37,008 bases of DNA from Phaeobacter sp. HF9A (GCF_011806385.1 NZ_JAATOX010000027.1:1-37008); one strand, 5' to 3'; positions 15,186 through 24,685 are shown, counted from the first letter of the stretch. Notes: generated from the letters alone by a model not told the origin. Numbers and translations: made by a program.

Positions 15186-16639
15186 CCGCCCCCCTCGACC
15201 ATCTGACCACAACCGGCCAGCTCAATCGCTTTTTCATCGGCGGCGCATGGGTCGCCCCGCAGGGCACTGGAACCGCCAGCGTGATCAACCCCGCCACCGA
15301 GGCAGAGCTCTGCCGCTTTCCCCTCGGCAATGGCGCGGATGTGGATGCGGCGGTTGCCGCGGCGCGCGCTGCCTTTCCCGCCTGGAGCCGCACTGCGCCA
15401 GAGCAGCGCGCCGCGCCGCTCTCCCGCCTTGCCGCGCTGATCGAGGAGCGCCTGGAGCTTTTCGCCCAATGCCTGACGCTGGAGATGGGCGCGGCGCTGG
15501 ACTATGCCCGCGCCACGCAGGTGCCGCTGGCCGTGGCCCATATCAAGACTGCCGTCGAGGTTCTGTCGGAGTTCAAATTCATCACGCCGCGCGGCCAGAC
15601 CGCCATCACCCGGGAGGCCATCGGCGTTTGCGCCCTGATCACGCCCTGGAACTGGCCGCTTTACCAGATCACCGCCAAGGTCGCCCCGGCGCTGGCGGCG
15701 GGCTGCACGGTGGTGCTGAAGCCCAGCGAGCTGTCCCCGCTCGATGCGCTGCTCTTTGCCGAAGCCATTGCGGATGCGGGCTTTCCCGCCGGGGTGTTCA
15801 ATCTGGTGCAGGGCGAGGGTGCCAGCGTTGGCGCCGCCCTCGCCGCCCATCAAGATGTGGACATGATCTCGATCACCGGCTCCACCCGCGCAGGCGTTGC
15901 GGTGGCGCAGGCTGCGGCGCCGACGGTCAAACGCGTCGCGCAGGAACTGGGCGGCAAATCCCCCAATGTGATCCTGCCCGATGCCGATCTTTCCCGCGCC
16001 GTCGCGCCGGGGGTTGCCGCCGCCTTTCGCAACCTGGGTCAATCCTGTAGCGCGCCAACCCGGATGATCGTCCCCCGCGAACAGCTGGCAAAGGTCGAGG
16101 CCCTTGCCAAAGAGGCCGCCGCAGACGTCACCATCGGCGATCCCCTGTCCGGCGCAAGCACCCATGGCGCCATCGCCAACAGGGCACAGTTCGAACGGGT
16201 TCAGACCCTGATCGAGGCCGGCCTCGCCGAGGGCGCAAAGCTCATCACCGGCGGGCCGGGCCGACCGGATGGGCTGACGGCGGGCTTTTTCGTCAAGCCG
16301 ACGATCTTTTCCGAGGTGCGCACCGATATGCGCATCGCGCAGGAGGAAATCTTTGGCCCGGTGCTCTGCCTCTTGCCCTATGACACGATTGAAGAGGCGA
16401 TCGCCATCGCCAATGATACCGTCTATGGCCTCGGCGCGCATGTGCAGGGCCGCGACATGGATATCGTCAGGGGCGTCGCCGCACAGATCCGCTCCGGCCA
16501 GGTGCATCTGAACTACCCCGCCTGGGACCCCCATGCGCCCTTCGGCGGCGTCAAACAATCCGGCAATGGCCGCGAGTATGGCGTCGAGGGAATGCTGGAA
16601 TATCTCGAAGTGAAAGCCATCCTCGGATATTACCCCTGA
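15182..16639 (+). CDS. NAD(P)-dependent aldehyde dehydrogenase
   Basis: 485 residues from ATG 15182, which overlaps the preceding stop codon (ATGA). Catalytic features: Asn157 in TPWNWPLYQ, Lys180 in VVLKPSE, ITGSTRAG cofactor loop, general base Glu255 in QELGGKSPN, nucleophile Cys289 in LGQSCSAPTRM, and EEIFGPVL. It oxidises an aldehyde to a carboxylate with NAD(P)+. Translational coupling to flavoprotein copy 2 suggests that protein as its aldehyde source. The best functional analogy is the PuuB-PuuC pair of putrescine breakdown, but the substrate is not determined. After its stop comes a low-GC, gene-poor stretch. Confidence 0.93.
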   Translation: MTAPLDHLTTTGQLNRFFIGGAWVAPQGTGTASVINPATEAELCRFPLGNGADVDAAVAAARAAFPAWSRTAPEQRAAPLSRLAALIEERLELFAQCLTLEMGAALDYARATQVPLAVAHIKTAVEVLSEFKFITPRGQTAITREAIGVCALITPWNWPLYQITAKVAPALAAGCTVVLKPSELSPLDALLFAEAIADAGFPAGVFNLVQGEGASVGAALAAHQDVDMISITGSTRAGVAVAQAAAPTVKRVAQELGGKSPNVILPDADLSRAVAPGVAAAFRNLGQSCSAPTRMIVPREQLAKVEALAKEAAADVTIGDPLSGASTHGAIANRAQFERVQTLIEAGLAEGAKLITGGPGRPDGLTAGFFVKPTIFSEVRTDMRIAQEEIFGPVLCLLPYDTIEEAIAIANDTVYGLGAHVQGRDMDIVRGVAAQIRSGQVHLNYPAWDPHAPFGGVKQSGNGREYGVEGMLEYLEVKAILGYYP

Positions 16640-16835
16640 TCTGTGGTTGGGCGACCAGAACAGAAAAGCCTTCCCAGTTAGCCGATTGCCCGTGACGCGC
16701 GCTGCCTACGGGCAGCTTTGCGGGACAAAGTGAGCTTTCGCTGCGTCTGCGCCAAGGTCTGCTCTCGATGTTTAAGCACTGGATTGGTGGCACTTCTCTC
16801 GGCTCAACAAACGATCTCTTGGAACGCTTACCTGA
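16640..16835. other. Low-information spacer after the aldehyde dehydrogenase
   Basis: No credible gene. GC content falls from about 16740 onward. The segment 16670-16760 has the look of degenerate interspersed sequence, and no terminator with a T tract was found after the dehydrogenase stop. Confidence 0.4.
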
Positions 16836-17261
16836 CTATGAAGGTCGGCCCCTAAACGGCGAAGATAGCCTTTTCAGAAGACATAATAGCTGTTGCGAGG
16901 CATGCACTCGCCTTTGCCTCACCATGGCAATGGCCGATCTTGGTGTCAGGCAATGTGCTCTTTGTAGGAAGAACCCTCCCGACCGAAGTATATCGATGTA
17001 AGCCGGTCCGAGAAAATAGAAGAACTGCCAAACTAGGAACCAGATTGATAGAGGGCTCAGGATGATAGACGCTAACCCAAAAGCAGAATCGAAATTCACG
17101 GTAAAGAAACTGACCACTGTCGCGATTGCCAGGAAGACCAAAATCAAGGGGCTGGCGAAAAGAAAGTACCACCCCATTAGATAGAGCATTGCTGAGAATA
17201 GGCCCACTAAGCCCCAGAGCCATCCGGAAAGTGTCCAAGGTGGTGTATCGATTTGGTTCAT
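16836..17261 (-). CDS. Orphan small membrane protein in a low-GC patch
   Basis: 141 residues from the ATG at 17261 (GAGG about 8 nt upstream); a GTG at 17276 is possible. Residues 1-90 hold three to four hydrophobic segments: WLWGLVGLFSAMLYLMGWYF, LILVFLAIATVVSFFTV, and LASIILSPLSIWFLVWQFFY. From residue ~92 the character changes abruptly to a basic, Ser/Arg/Cys-rich tail (FFLQRAHCLTPRSAIAMV...), which looks like out-of-frame or foreign sequence. The gene may therefore be 3'-truncated by an insertion or deletion. Codon use and GC content are unlike the neighbours, suggesting recent acquisition. I recognise no family. Confidence 0.5.
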   Translation of the reverse strand: MNQIDTPPWTLSGWLWGLVGLFSAMLYLMGWYFLFASPLILVFLAIATVVSFFTVNFDSAFGLASIILSPLSIWFLVWQFFYFLGPAYIDILRSGGFFLQRAHCLTPRSAIAMVRQRRVHASQQLLCLLKRLSSPFRGRPS

Positions 17262-17435
17262 CGCAGTCAGCCTCACTCACTAGTCTTGTTCTTTGGCTAG
17301 CGCGATCTCCGATGTATGCGGACATTCGCGGCGCTGCAACAAATTCGCTCTTTAGGACTCGAAGCCGACCTTCAGGCTCCCGTGAACGGCGCACCCTCTG
17401 GCGGCGGGCAAGCCGGGACGGGGAGCAGCGATGGC

Positions 17436-17518
17436 GGAAACAAAACACCCGCCCGGACCGATGTGTCTGGCCGGGCGTTTTGTTTTCCGCCTCCTCCGCC
17501 AGAGAGAGGGACTCTGGC
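17436..17518. terminator. Terminator cluster after the ABC transporter operon (bidirectional)
   Basis: Directly after the permease stop on the minus strand lies a perfect hairpin, GCCAGAG (17498-17504) and CTCTGGC (17512-17518). Further on is a stronger one, CGCCCGG (17450-17456) with CCGGGCG (17471-17477) and a 14-nt loop. The second is flanked by TTTTGTTTT on the plus strand and, read on the minus strand, by TGTTTTGTTT, so it can stop transcription in both directions. It closes the minus-strand transporter operon and insulates it from the low-GC patch. Confidence 0.85.
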
Positions 17519-18397
17519 TCAGATATTATCGTTGCGCACATCCAGCGCGTCGCGCAGCCCGTCACCGATGAAGTTGAAACTCGACACGGCGATGGTGATT
17601 GCGGCGCCGGGGATGATCGCCAGCCAGGGCGCGGTGGCCAGATATTGCTGCGCGCCGTTCAGCATATTCCCCCAGCTCGGCAGCGGCGGCTGGATTCCGA
17701 AACCGAGAAAGCTGATATAGGCTTCCAGCAGGATCGCGCGCGCCACCGTCAGCGTGGCGGCCACGATGATCGGCCCCATCGCATTGGGCAGGATCTCGCG
17801 GAACATGATATGCGACCGCCCCAGCCCCAGCATGCGACCGGCCAGCACGAATTCACGTTCCTTGAGCGAACGCACCTCGGCCTCGACGATGCGGGCCACC
17901 TCCATCCAGCTGGTCACCGCGATGATGACGGTGATCATCACCGGGCTGGGCTTCAGCGCCGCCGCCAGCGCCAGCAGCAAAAAGATGGTCGGATAGGACA
18001 GGAAACCATCAACGGTGCGCATCAGCACAACGCTGATCCAGCCACCCCGATAGCCCGCGATGACGCCGATCAGCGTGCCGACGCAAATCGACAGCACCAT
18101 CGCAAAGAACCCCACCAAAAGCGAAATCCGACCGGCCATAAACAGCCGCGCCGCCAGGTCGCGCCCCAGCGGGTCGGTGCCCAGATAGTGATCGCCGGTC
18201 AGCGGCGGCGCGAACCGGGCGCGCAGGTCGATATGAAGCGAGTCATAGGGCAAAAGATACGGCCCGATCACGCAGGCAAGCGCCAGCAGCGAGATCATCA
18301 AAAGGCCCAGCAGCGCCAGACGATGGCTCAGGAAACGGCGCATCACGCGGCTTTTCCACCAGCGGCTGGGAGCCTGGGATACGGTCAGGGTGGTCAT
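17519..18397 (-). CDS. Peptide/opine-type ABC transporter permease (DppC/OppC-like)
   Basis: 292 residues from ATG 18397, chosen for the strong AAGGAGG 8 nt upstream; an earlier GTG at 18433 overlaps the upstream stop and would add 12 residues. The N-terminal OppC_N-type segment (FLSHRLALLGLLMISLLALA) is followed by the HYLGTDPLGRDL signature, then five further membrane spans. The cytoplasmic EAA loop is REFVLAGRMLGLGRSHIMFR...LPNA, and the ending SFNFIGDGLRDALD is typical of DppC. It is the last gene of the operon ATPase-SBP-permease-permease. Predicted importer of di/oligopeptides, opines or similar amino compounds. Confidence 0.92.
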   Translation of the reverse strand: MTTLTVSQAPSRWWKSRVMRRFLSHRLALLGLLMISLLALACVIGPYLLPYDSLHIDLRARFAPPLTGDHYLGTDPLGRDLAARLFMAGRISLLVGFFAMVLSICVGTLIGVIAGYRGGWISVVLMRTVDGFLSYPTIFLLLALAAALKPSPVMITVIIAVTSWMEVARIVEAEVRSLKEREFVLAGRMLGLGRSHIMFREILPNAMGPIIVAATLTVARAILLEAYISFLGFGIQPPLPSWGNMLNGAQQYLATAPWLAIIPGAAITIAVSSFNFIGDGLRDALDVRNDNI

Positions 18398-18429
18398 CAC
18401 GGTGGCCTCCTTCTCCTTTGGGTCTGGCA

Positions 18430-19380
18430 TCACGCCAGACGAATGCGCGGATCGACCAGCGCGACAACAATATCGGCAATGAGATTGCCCGCGATGGTCA
18501 GCATGGCCGAGAACATCAACAGCCCCATCACCACCGGGTAGTCGGCATACCCAAGGCTATCGAGGAACAGCCGCCCCATGCCCGGCCAGGTAAAGACGGT
18601 TTCCGTCACCAGCGCGCCGGTGAGGATCGAGGGCAGCTGCACCCCGGCCAGGGTGATCATCGGCAAGAGCGCATTGCCGACCACATGTTTCATCAACACC
18701 CGACGCTCGCTCACGCCCTTGGCGCGGGCGGTCTTCACGAACTCCTGGCTGATCGCGTCCAGCGTCGCGGTGCGCATGTAGCGGCTCCAGATCGCGATAT
18801 GCACCAGCGCCAGCACCACCGAGGGCATGATCAGGTGATGCATATAATCCAGCACCGAACCATCGCCGATCGAGTACATGTTGCCGGCCGGCAGCCAGCC
18901 CAGCTTCAGCGAAAAGACATAGATGCCGATGAGACCAAACCAGAAGGTCGGAATCGACAGCGCCGCCATGGCACCCACGGTCGCGGCATAGTCAAAGATC
19001 GAATAGCGATGGGTCGCGCCGCGAATACCGATCCAGGTGCCAACCCCGATCGCGATCACGGTCGAGGACCCCATCAACAGGAAGGTGGCAAAGAGGTGGC
19101 GCCCGATCACCGTCAGGACCGGGTTGCCGTCGCGAAAGGATGTGCCCCAATCGCCCTGCACAAGCCGCCAGGCCCAGTCGAAATATTGCACCAACAGCGG
19201 CCGGTTCAGACCGAGCTGCTCGGCAAGCCGCGCCTTGTCGGCTTCGGTCATGCCGGGATCCAGCGCATATTGCGCCATCGGCCCCCCCGGTATGAGATTG
19301 AGCACGACAAAACCGATGATCGAGACGATCACCAGCAAGACAAGGCTCTGCATAAGGCGTTTGAGCAGGAATGCGGGCAT
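18430..19380 (-). CDS. Peptide/opine-type ABC transporter permease (DppB/OppB-like)
   Basis: 316 residues from ATG 19380 (GGAGG 6 nt upstream); the longer frame to 19434 lacks support. Family features: first helix FLLKRLMQSLVLLVIVSIIG, IPGGPM, LGLNRPLLVQYFDW, GDWGTSF, an EAA-like loop EFVKTARAKGVSERRVLMKH, and C-terminal DPRIRL. It partners the downstream DppC-like permease. Only 32 bp separate the preferred starts and stops, and GTG 18433 would overlap this gene's stop, so translation of the two is probably coupled. Confidence 0.92.
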   Translation of the reverse strand: MPAFLLKRLMQSLVLLVIVSIIGFVVLNLIPGGPMAQYALDPGMTEADKARLAEQLGLNRPLLVQYFDWAWRLVQGDWGTSFRDGNPVLTVIGRHLFATFLLMGSSTVIAIGVGTWIGIRGATHRYSIFDYAATVGAMAALSIPTFWFGLIGIYVFSLKLGWLPAGNMYSIGDGSVLDYMHHLIMPSVVLALVHIAIWSRYMRTATLDAISQEFVKTARAKGVSERRVLMKHVVGNALLPMITLAGVQLPSILTGALVTETVFTWPGMGRLFLDSLGYADYPVVMGLLMFSAMLTIAGNLIADIVVALVDPRIRLA

Positions 19381-19460
19381 GGTGTCCTCCGTCCAAGACA
19401 GATCGCAAGGGGGTCTGCCCGCCACCCGGAGCACGCAGCCCCGGGCGGCGGGCGCTCAGA

Positions 19461-21128
19461 TCAGGACCAATACCAGGCCGCGGCCTTCCAGGATTCGGTG
19501 CGCGTGTTGCTGTTCACCGCAAAGCCTTCGATGCCGGCCTTGTAGCCATAGACATTGGTATAGACGAACAGCGGCAGGAACGGCAGATCGTGGCGGATGA
19601 TCTCCTGGATCTTGAAGTAGATCGCCTGCCGTTTCTTGGGATCGAACTCGCGGCTGCCGGCAATCAGCAACGCGTCCACCTCGGGGTTGGAATACTGCGC
19701 GTTGTTGGACCCGCTGCCCCCTTTGGCCGCGATGGCGTCGGTGTGGAACCGATAGGTCACATCCGGGTCGCCGCCAACCAGATAGGTGATGCCCACCATG
19801 ACCGAGTCAAACTGCGACTGGCCCCAGAAATCACCCCACATCACCGCAGGCGGCAGGTTGTCGATCTTCATCTCGACGCCAATCTCGGCAAAGGTCTGTT
19901 GCAGGAACTGCTGGGTCTGTTCGCGCAGATGGTTGCCAACCGTGGTCGAATTCGCAAACGACAGGCGCAGCCCGTCCTTTTCGCGGATGCCATCGCTCCC
20001 CGGCACCCAGCCGGCCGCGTCCAGGATCTCGCGGGCGCGATCCAGGTTGAACTCCTGCTTCGGCAGATCCGGGTTATAGTAGTAGGATTGCGGCGGCATG
20101 AAGGTCTCCGCCGGGCTCGGCACCCCGTAATAAAGCGCGTCGATGATCGACGTGCGGTCCATCGCCAGATAGAGCGCCTCGCGCACCGCCTGTTCCTGAA
20201 ACACCGGCAGATCCTGATTGAGATAGATCGATTCAACCGAGCCTTTGGGCTCCGGCGTCACCACCCGGTCCGGCAGGGTCTTGGCCTCGGCATAGTTGTC
20301 GGGCGTGATATAGGCCTGACCGACGAGGTCGATATCGCCGCTCTTGAACTGCGCATAAAGCACGGTCATGTCGGGGATATATTTGAACACCAATTGTTCG
20401 ATATAGGGGCCTTCGCCGAAATACTCCGGGTTGGCCACCAGCTCCAGCCGATCCCCGGCTAAACGCTTGCCCCATTTGAACGCCCCAGTGCCGATCGGCG
20501 CCTGATTGAACGCGGCCTCATTGAGGTTTTCCTCGGTCTCCAGAATGTGTTTGGGCACCATGAAGGTTTCGGTCAGGAACGAAAGATAGGGCGCAAAGGG
20601 CTCTTCCATCCGCCAGGTGATCTCGGTCGGCGACACCACGGTGATATCACGCACCAGCTCATGGCCGGTGGTGCGCCAGGCGCGGAAATCCGGGTTCACG
20701 ATCAGCTCAAGCGTATATTTGACGTCTTCGGCGGTGAAGGGCGTGCCGTCATGCCAGGTCACATCATCGCGCAGATGAACACGCCAGTTCAGCCCGTCCT
20801 CGGAAATGCCGCCATTCTCCAAGCTCGGCACCTCGGTGGCCAGGTTCGGCACGATCACCCCGTCCACATCAATGCGGAACAGCGCGTCAAACACCGAGAA
20901 ATCCACCCCGTCGTCCACTTCGATATGCGGCATAAGCGGGTTGAACACCGTCGGCTCCTGCGACAGGCCGACAACGATGCGTCCGGTGGGCGTTTCCGGC
21001 GGCGTCGCGGCAAAGGCCGGTTTGCCCAGCAGATTGGGTGCGATCAGCCCCGCCGCCCCGCCTGCGGCCATCATCCGCAACGTGGCGCGCCGTGAAAAAC
21101 CAGACTTTCCATTATTTTGATTGGTCAT
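19461..21128 (-). CDS. ABC transporter substrate-binding protein, family 5 (peptide/opine), Tat-like signal
   Basis: 555 residues from ATG 21128 (GGGAG 7 nt upstream). The N-terminus shows a twin-arginine-type export signal: SRRATLRMMAAGGAAGLIAP, ending KPAFAATPP. The mature protein has the SBP_bac_5 landmarks: VGLSQEPTVFNPL, VPSLENGGISEDGLNWRVHL, DVTWHDGTPFTAEDVKYTLE, and near the C-terminus REFDPKKRQAIYFKIQEII with HDLPFLPLFV. It binds the transported ligand in the periplasm. Peptide-binding relatives include dipeptide, opine, nickel and glutathione binders, so the ligand is not fixed. Tat export of an SBP is not rare in alphaproteobacteria. Second gene of the operon, 49 bp after the ATPase gene. 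Confidence 0.92.
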   Translation of the reverse strand: MTNQNNGKSGFSRRATLRMMAAGGAAGLIAPNLLGKPAFAATPPETPTGRIVVGLSQEPTVFNPLMPHIEVDDGVDFSVFDALFRIDVDGVIVPNLATEVPSLENGGISEDGLNWRVHLRDDVTWHDGTPFTAEDVKYTLELIVNPDFRAWRTTGHELVRDITVVSPTEITWRMEEPFAPYLSFLTETFMVPKHILETEENLNEAAFNQAPIGTGAFKWGKRLAGDRLELVANPEYFGEGPYIEQLVFKYIPDMTVLYAQFKSGDIDLVGQAYITPDNYAEAKTLPDRVVTPEPKGSVESIYLNQDLPVFQEQAVREALYLAMDRTSIIDALYYGVPSPAETFMPPQSYYYNPDLPKQEFNLDRAREILDAAGWVPGSDGIREKDGLRLSFANSTTVGNHLREQTQQFLQQTFAEIGVEMKIDNLPPAVMWGDFWGQSQFDSVMVGITYLVGGDPDVTYRFHTDAIAAKGGSGSNNAQYSNPEVDALLIAGSREFDPKKRQAIYFKIQEIIRHDLPFLPLFVYTNVYGYKAGIEGFAVNSNTRTESWKAAAWYWS

Positions 21129-21177
21129 TGGTCGTCTCCCTGTGTTGGGTCTTGTTTTATTTGTTATTGTTTTGGTT

Positions 21178-22842
21178 TCAGATTTCTGCCGCCACCGCAG
21201 GGCGGTCGGCAGGTCGTTCTCCCGGAATGGCGGCAACCAATTCGCGGGTGTAGGCGGATTGCGGATCAAGGAAGATCTGGCTTGGCGGCCCCTCCTCGAC
21301 AATCTGCCCCTTCTGCATCACCGCAATGCGGTCGCAGATTTGGCTGGCCACGCGCAGATCATGGGTGATGAAAACCATCGACACCCCGGTCTCGCGCTGG
21401 ATCCGGTCCAAAAGCTCCAGGATCTGCGCCTGGATGGACACATCCAGCGCCGAGACCGCCTCATCCGCGACCAGAAGCTCGGGTTTGAACATCAAGGCGC
21501 GCGCAATGCCGATCCGCTGACGCTGGCCGCCGGAAAACTCATGCGGATAGCGCTCAAACGCCCCGGCATCCAGCCCGACCAGATCCAGCAGCGCCCGCGC
21601 CTCTGTGCGCGCGGTGGCGATCGCCATGCCATGGGCCACCGGCCCCACGGTCAGGATCTGCCCGATCGTCATCCGCGGATTGAGCGAGGCAAAGGGATCC
21701 TGAAAAATCATCTGGATCTTCTGGCGCAGCGCCCGGAATTCCGGCTCTGGCAGCGGCGCGATATCCTTGCCGCCGAACAGGATCTGTCCGCCGTCGCTCT
21801 CCATCAGCTTGACCAGCAAGCGCCCCAATGACGACTTGCCCGAACCGCTCTCGCCAACAATGCCAAGCGTCTGCCCGGCCGACAGCGTGAACGACACATC
21901 CCGCACCGCCGGCACAATCCGCTCGGTGCCAAAGAGCTTGCTGCCGCTGCGATAGGTCTTCTCCAGGTTCTGCACCTGCAAGATCGGCACGGGAGGGCCT
22001 GCCCGGGTCGGCGCGCGATCTTCGCCGGTCAGATGCGGAACCGCCGCGATCAGCCGCTGGGTATAGGGATGTGTGGGGCGGTGCAGAACCGCATCGGCGC
22101 TGCCCTGCTCGACCACATGGCCCTTTTCCATCACCACCACGCTGTCGGCGATCTCGGCCACCACGCCGAAATCATGGGTGATGAACATCACGCTCATGCC
22201 CTTGCGGCGCTGGATATCGCGGATCAGCTCCAGGATCTGCGCCTGGGTGGTGACATCCAGCGCGGTGGTCGGCTCGTCGGCGATCAGGATCGAGGGTTCC
22301 AGCGACAGCGCCATGGCGATCATCACCCGCTGGCGCTGACCACCCGACAGGCGAAACGGATATTGGTGATACATCAGCTCCGGGTCGGGCAGGCCCACCT
22401 CGGTCAACAGCTCAATGGCGCGCTGGCGGCGCGATGCGTGGCTGCCGACCCCATGCGCCTGCATCGCCTCGTCGATCTGCGCGCCCACCGTCATCAGCGG
22501 GTTGAGCGCCGACAGCGGGTCCTGAAAGATCATCGACACCACCCGCCCGCGCAGGCTGCGCAGGGCCTCGGGATCCATGCCAACGATATTGCGCCCCTCC
22601 AGCTGGATCTCGCCGGCGCTGACATGGATCGCCCGTGGCAGCAGCCCCATGATCGAATTGGCCGTGACCGATTTGCCAGAGCCGGATTCACCGATGACGC
22701 AGAGGATCTGACCGCGATACAGATCAAAGGAGATAGTCTCCACCGCATGAGCGCGCTCCATCCCCTTGGGCAGGCTCACTGTCAACCCGCGCACCGAAAG
22801 CGCCAGGTCAGGCGTATCTATAGAGTGGATGTTTGCGGTCAT
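21178..22842 (-). CDS. Fused dual ATPase of a peptide/opine-type ABC transporter (DppD-DppF/GsiA-like)
   Basis: 554 residues with two complete nucleotide-binding domains in one chain. First half: Walker [14 protein letters not shown] (about 51), signature [15 protein letters not shown], Walker [13 protein letters not shown], and the peptide-transporter ending [14 protein letters not shown]. Second half: Walker [16 protein letters not shown], signature [15 protein letters not shown], Walker [13 protein letters not shown], and [13 protein letters not shown]. All catalytic motifs look intact, so both sites should hydrolyse ATP. The start is backed by AAGGAGAG about 5 nt upstream. It is the first gene of the operon, whereas in most dpp/opp operons the binding protein leads; the gene order is reminiscent of gsi. 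Confidence 0.93.
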   Translation of the reverse strand: MTANIHSIDTPDLALSVRGLTVSLPKGMERAHAVETISFDLYRGQILCVIGESGSGKSVTANSIMGLLPRAIHVSAGEIQLEGRNIVGMDPEALRSLRGRVVSMIFQDPLSALNPLMTVGAQIDEAMQAHGVGSHASRRQRAIELLTEVGLPDPELMYHQYPFRLSGGQRQRVMIAMALSLEPSILIADEPTTALDVTTQAQILELIRDIQRRKGMSVMFITHDFGVVAEIADSVVVMEKGHVVEQGSADAVLHRPTHPYTQRLIAAVPHLTGEDRAPTRAGPPVPILQVQNLEKTYRSGSKLFGTERIVPAVRDVSFTLSAGQTLGIVGESGSGKSSLGRLLVKLMESDGGQILFGGKDIAPLPEPEFRALRQKIQMIFQDPFASLNPRMTIGQILTVGPVAHGMAIATARTEARALLDLVGLDAGAFERYPHEFSGGQRQRIGIARALMFKPELLVADEAVSALDVSIQAQILELLDRIQRETGVSMVFITHDLRVASQICDRIAVMQKGQIVEEGPPSQIFLDPQSAYTRELVAAIPGERPADRPAVAAEI

Positions 22843-23258
22843 CGTCTCTCCTTCCTTGTGCGCCGTGTTGGGAAACCGGACTCACGCTATGTTTCATTGA
22901 TGTTGGCCCGAACCGGACGGTAGAGTCGTTCAAATCCGCGCCCCCCCCGGCACGATCATCTGCTCTCTAGGAGCCGAAAGGCATTTTATTCTGTTGCCGT
23001 CGCAATCCCCGGATCCGGCGGCTTTGGCCTCAATCTGACCCGAGGTCAGCCTTGCCCTGCCTGGCTTGCCCCTGACCTGGTGCCGCGGCGTCGGGGTGAC
23101 TCGCGCAGCATGGCCCGGATCTTCACGCGCCCTCTGGCTGGCAGAACAATCGCCTGATTTCGCGCCCCGATACCGCAGGGAATGCTGGCACGCGGGCAAC
23201 TCCACTGCATGGTGATTTGCGTCATCCCCTAGTATTGAGCCAAGACCGGAGGAAGACG
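22843..23258. promoter_or_regulatory. Divergent regulatory spacer between the transporter operon and flavoprotein copy 3
   Basis: A 416-bp region without a credible gene separates two divergent starts and must contain the promoters for the transporter (minus) and flavoprotein 3 (plus). A run of eight C residues occurs near 22942. A long GC-rich middle part (about 23000-23200) has no recognisable coding or repeat structure and could be a decayed gene. No confident promoter or operator was identified. Confidence 0.4.
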
Positions 23259-24584
23259 ATGCCCGCACCGCTATTACATATCACGTCAAACCCCACCCTG
23301 CCGCACGAGACCGATGTCGTTGTGATCGGCGGCGGTGTGGTGGGCGTTTTTACGGCCTATTATCTGGCACGACGGGGCATAAAGGTCGCCCTCGTGGAAA
23401 AAGGCCGCATCGCCGCCGAACAATCCAGCCGCAACTGGGGCTGGTGCCGCCAGCAAAACCGCGACGCGCGCGAATTGCCGATGGCAACCAAGAGCCTCGC
23501 GCTCTGGGATGCGCTGGCCAGCGAGATCGGGGCCGATGTCGGCTTTCGGCGCTGCGGGCTGCTCTATCTGTCTCAGGACGAGGCCGAGATCGCGGGCTGG
23601 GCGAAATGGCGCGACTTTGCCCGCACCCAGGGTGTGACCAGCCATGTGCTCAGCTCTGCCGAGGCCAGCGAGCGCGGCCACGCCACCGGGCGCCGCTGGA
23701 GGGGCGGCGTGTTTTCCCCCAGCGATGGCACCGCCGATCCGTCGATCGCGGTGCCGCAGGTCGCCGCCGCGATCATGACGCTTGGCGGCACGGTGCATCA
23801 AAACTGTGCCGCGCGCGGGCTGGAACGTGCCGGCGGGCGGGTCAGCGCCGTGGTGACCGAGGCCGGCACCATCCGCACCAAGACCGTTGTGATGGCGGGC
23901 GGCGCCTGGGCGTCGTCTTTTTGCCGCCAGCTCGGCATCCGCTTCCCGCAGGCCTCCGTGCGCTCTTCGATCCTGGCGATTTCCCCCGCGCCCGAGAACC
24001 TGCCCGACGCGCTGCACACCGCCGATGTCTCGCTCACCCGGCGGCTAAACGGCGGCTATACGCTGGCGATCAGCGGTCGGGCCCGCGTTGATCCCTCGCC
24101 CCAGCAGATCCGCTTTGGCCGTGAATTCCTGCCGATGTTCGCCCGCCGCTGGCGCTCGCTCGCGCCCGGCGGCCTTCAGGGCTGGCAGTCGGGTCATGAA
24201 ACCCTGAAAACATGGGCGCTGGACGCGGTGACCCCGATGGAGCGCATGCGTATCCTCGATCCCAAACCCGACAGTGGCCAGATCCGCCTGACCTATGCGC
24301 GGGCCGGAAAACTGCTGCCCGACCTGGCCCACTGCGCCATCACGGAAGCCTGGGCGGGTTATATCGACAGCACCCCCGACGGCGTCCCCGCCATCGGCGA
24401 GCTGGACAGCGTGCCCGGTTTCATCCTCGCCGCCGGGTTCAGCGGTCATGGCTTTGGCATCGGCCCCGGCGCCGGGCATCTGATTGCCGACCTGATCACG
24501 GGTCAGGACCCGATCGTCGATCCCGCCCCCTATGCGCCGGCGCGGCTTGATCGTGCGGCCTGGGGCAAGGTTGCGGACTTTTAA
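23259..24584 (+). CDS. FAD-dependent oxidoreductase, DAO family (D-amino-acid/opine dehydrogenase-like), copy 3
   Basis: 441 residues from ATG 23259 (GGAGGA 5 nt upstream); the longer frame from 23217 is disfavoured. FAD motif VVVIGGGVVGVFTAYYLAR (Gly24, Gly26, Gly29), then EQSSRNWGWCRQQNRD (about 55-69), a motif of a distinct DAO subgroup different from the RNGG motif of copies 1 and 2. C-terminal part: ITEAWAGYIDSTPDGVPAIG and FSGHGFGIGPGAGHLIADL. It is probably a dehydrogenase of D-amino acids, N-substituted amino acids or opines. It is divergent from the transporter operon, so substrate import and first oxidation may be co-regulated. The Lrp-type gene follows after 101 bp. Confidence 0.88.
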   Translation: MPAPLLHITSNPTLPHETDVVVIGGGVVGVFTAYYLARRGIKVALVEKGRIAAEQSSRNWGWCRQQNRDARELPMATKSLALWDALASEIGADVGFRRCGLLYLSQDEAEIAGWAKWRDFARTQGVTSHVLSSAEASERGHATGRRWRGGVFSPSDGTADPSIAVPQVAAAIMTLGGTVHQNCAARGLERAGGRVSAVVTEAGTIRTKTVVMAGGAWASSFCRQLGIRFPQASVRSSILAISPAPENLPDALHTADVSLTRRLNGGYTLAISGRARVDPSPQQIRFGREFLPMFARRWRSLAPGGLQGWQSGHETLKTWALDAVTPMERMRILDPKPDSGQIRLTYARAGKLLPDLAHCAITEAWAGYIDSTPDGVPAIGELDSVPGFILAAGFSGHGFGIGPGAGHLIADLITGQDPIVDPAPYAPARLDRAAWGKVADF

Positions 24585-24592
24585 ACAGGCAA

Positions 24593-24616
24593 CGCGCGGG
24601 CCAGATCACCCGCGCG
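24593..24616. terminator. Short perfect hairpin after flavoprotein copy 3
   Basis: CGCGCGGG (24593-24600) and CCCGCGCG (24609-24616) form a perfect 8-bp stem with an 8-nt loop, 8 nt after the stop codon. There is no T tract; it could be a weak terminator or attenuator before the regulator gene. Confidence 0.4.
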
Positions 24617-24685
24617 GCCATGAATTCAGTGACGGATGAGACCTGCGACAGTAGTCTTCGTTAGGACAACGACAGGGTAACGGAA

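Noticed and set aside
16768..17001. 77-codon plus-strand frame with several CxxC-like cysteine pairs
   Set aside because: Overlaps the antisense membrane-protein frame, lacks a ribosome-binding site and a family; cysteine clustering looks accidental.
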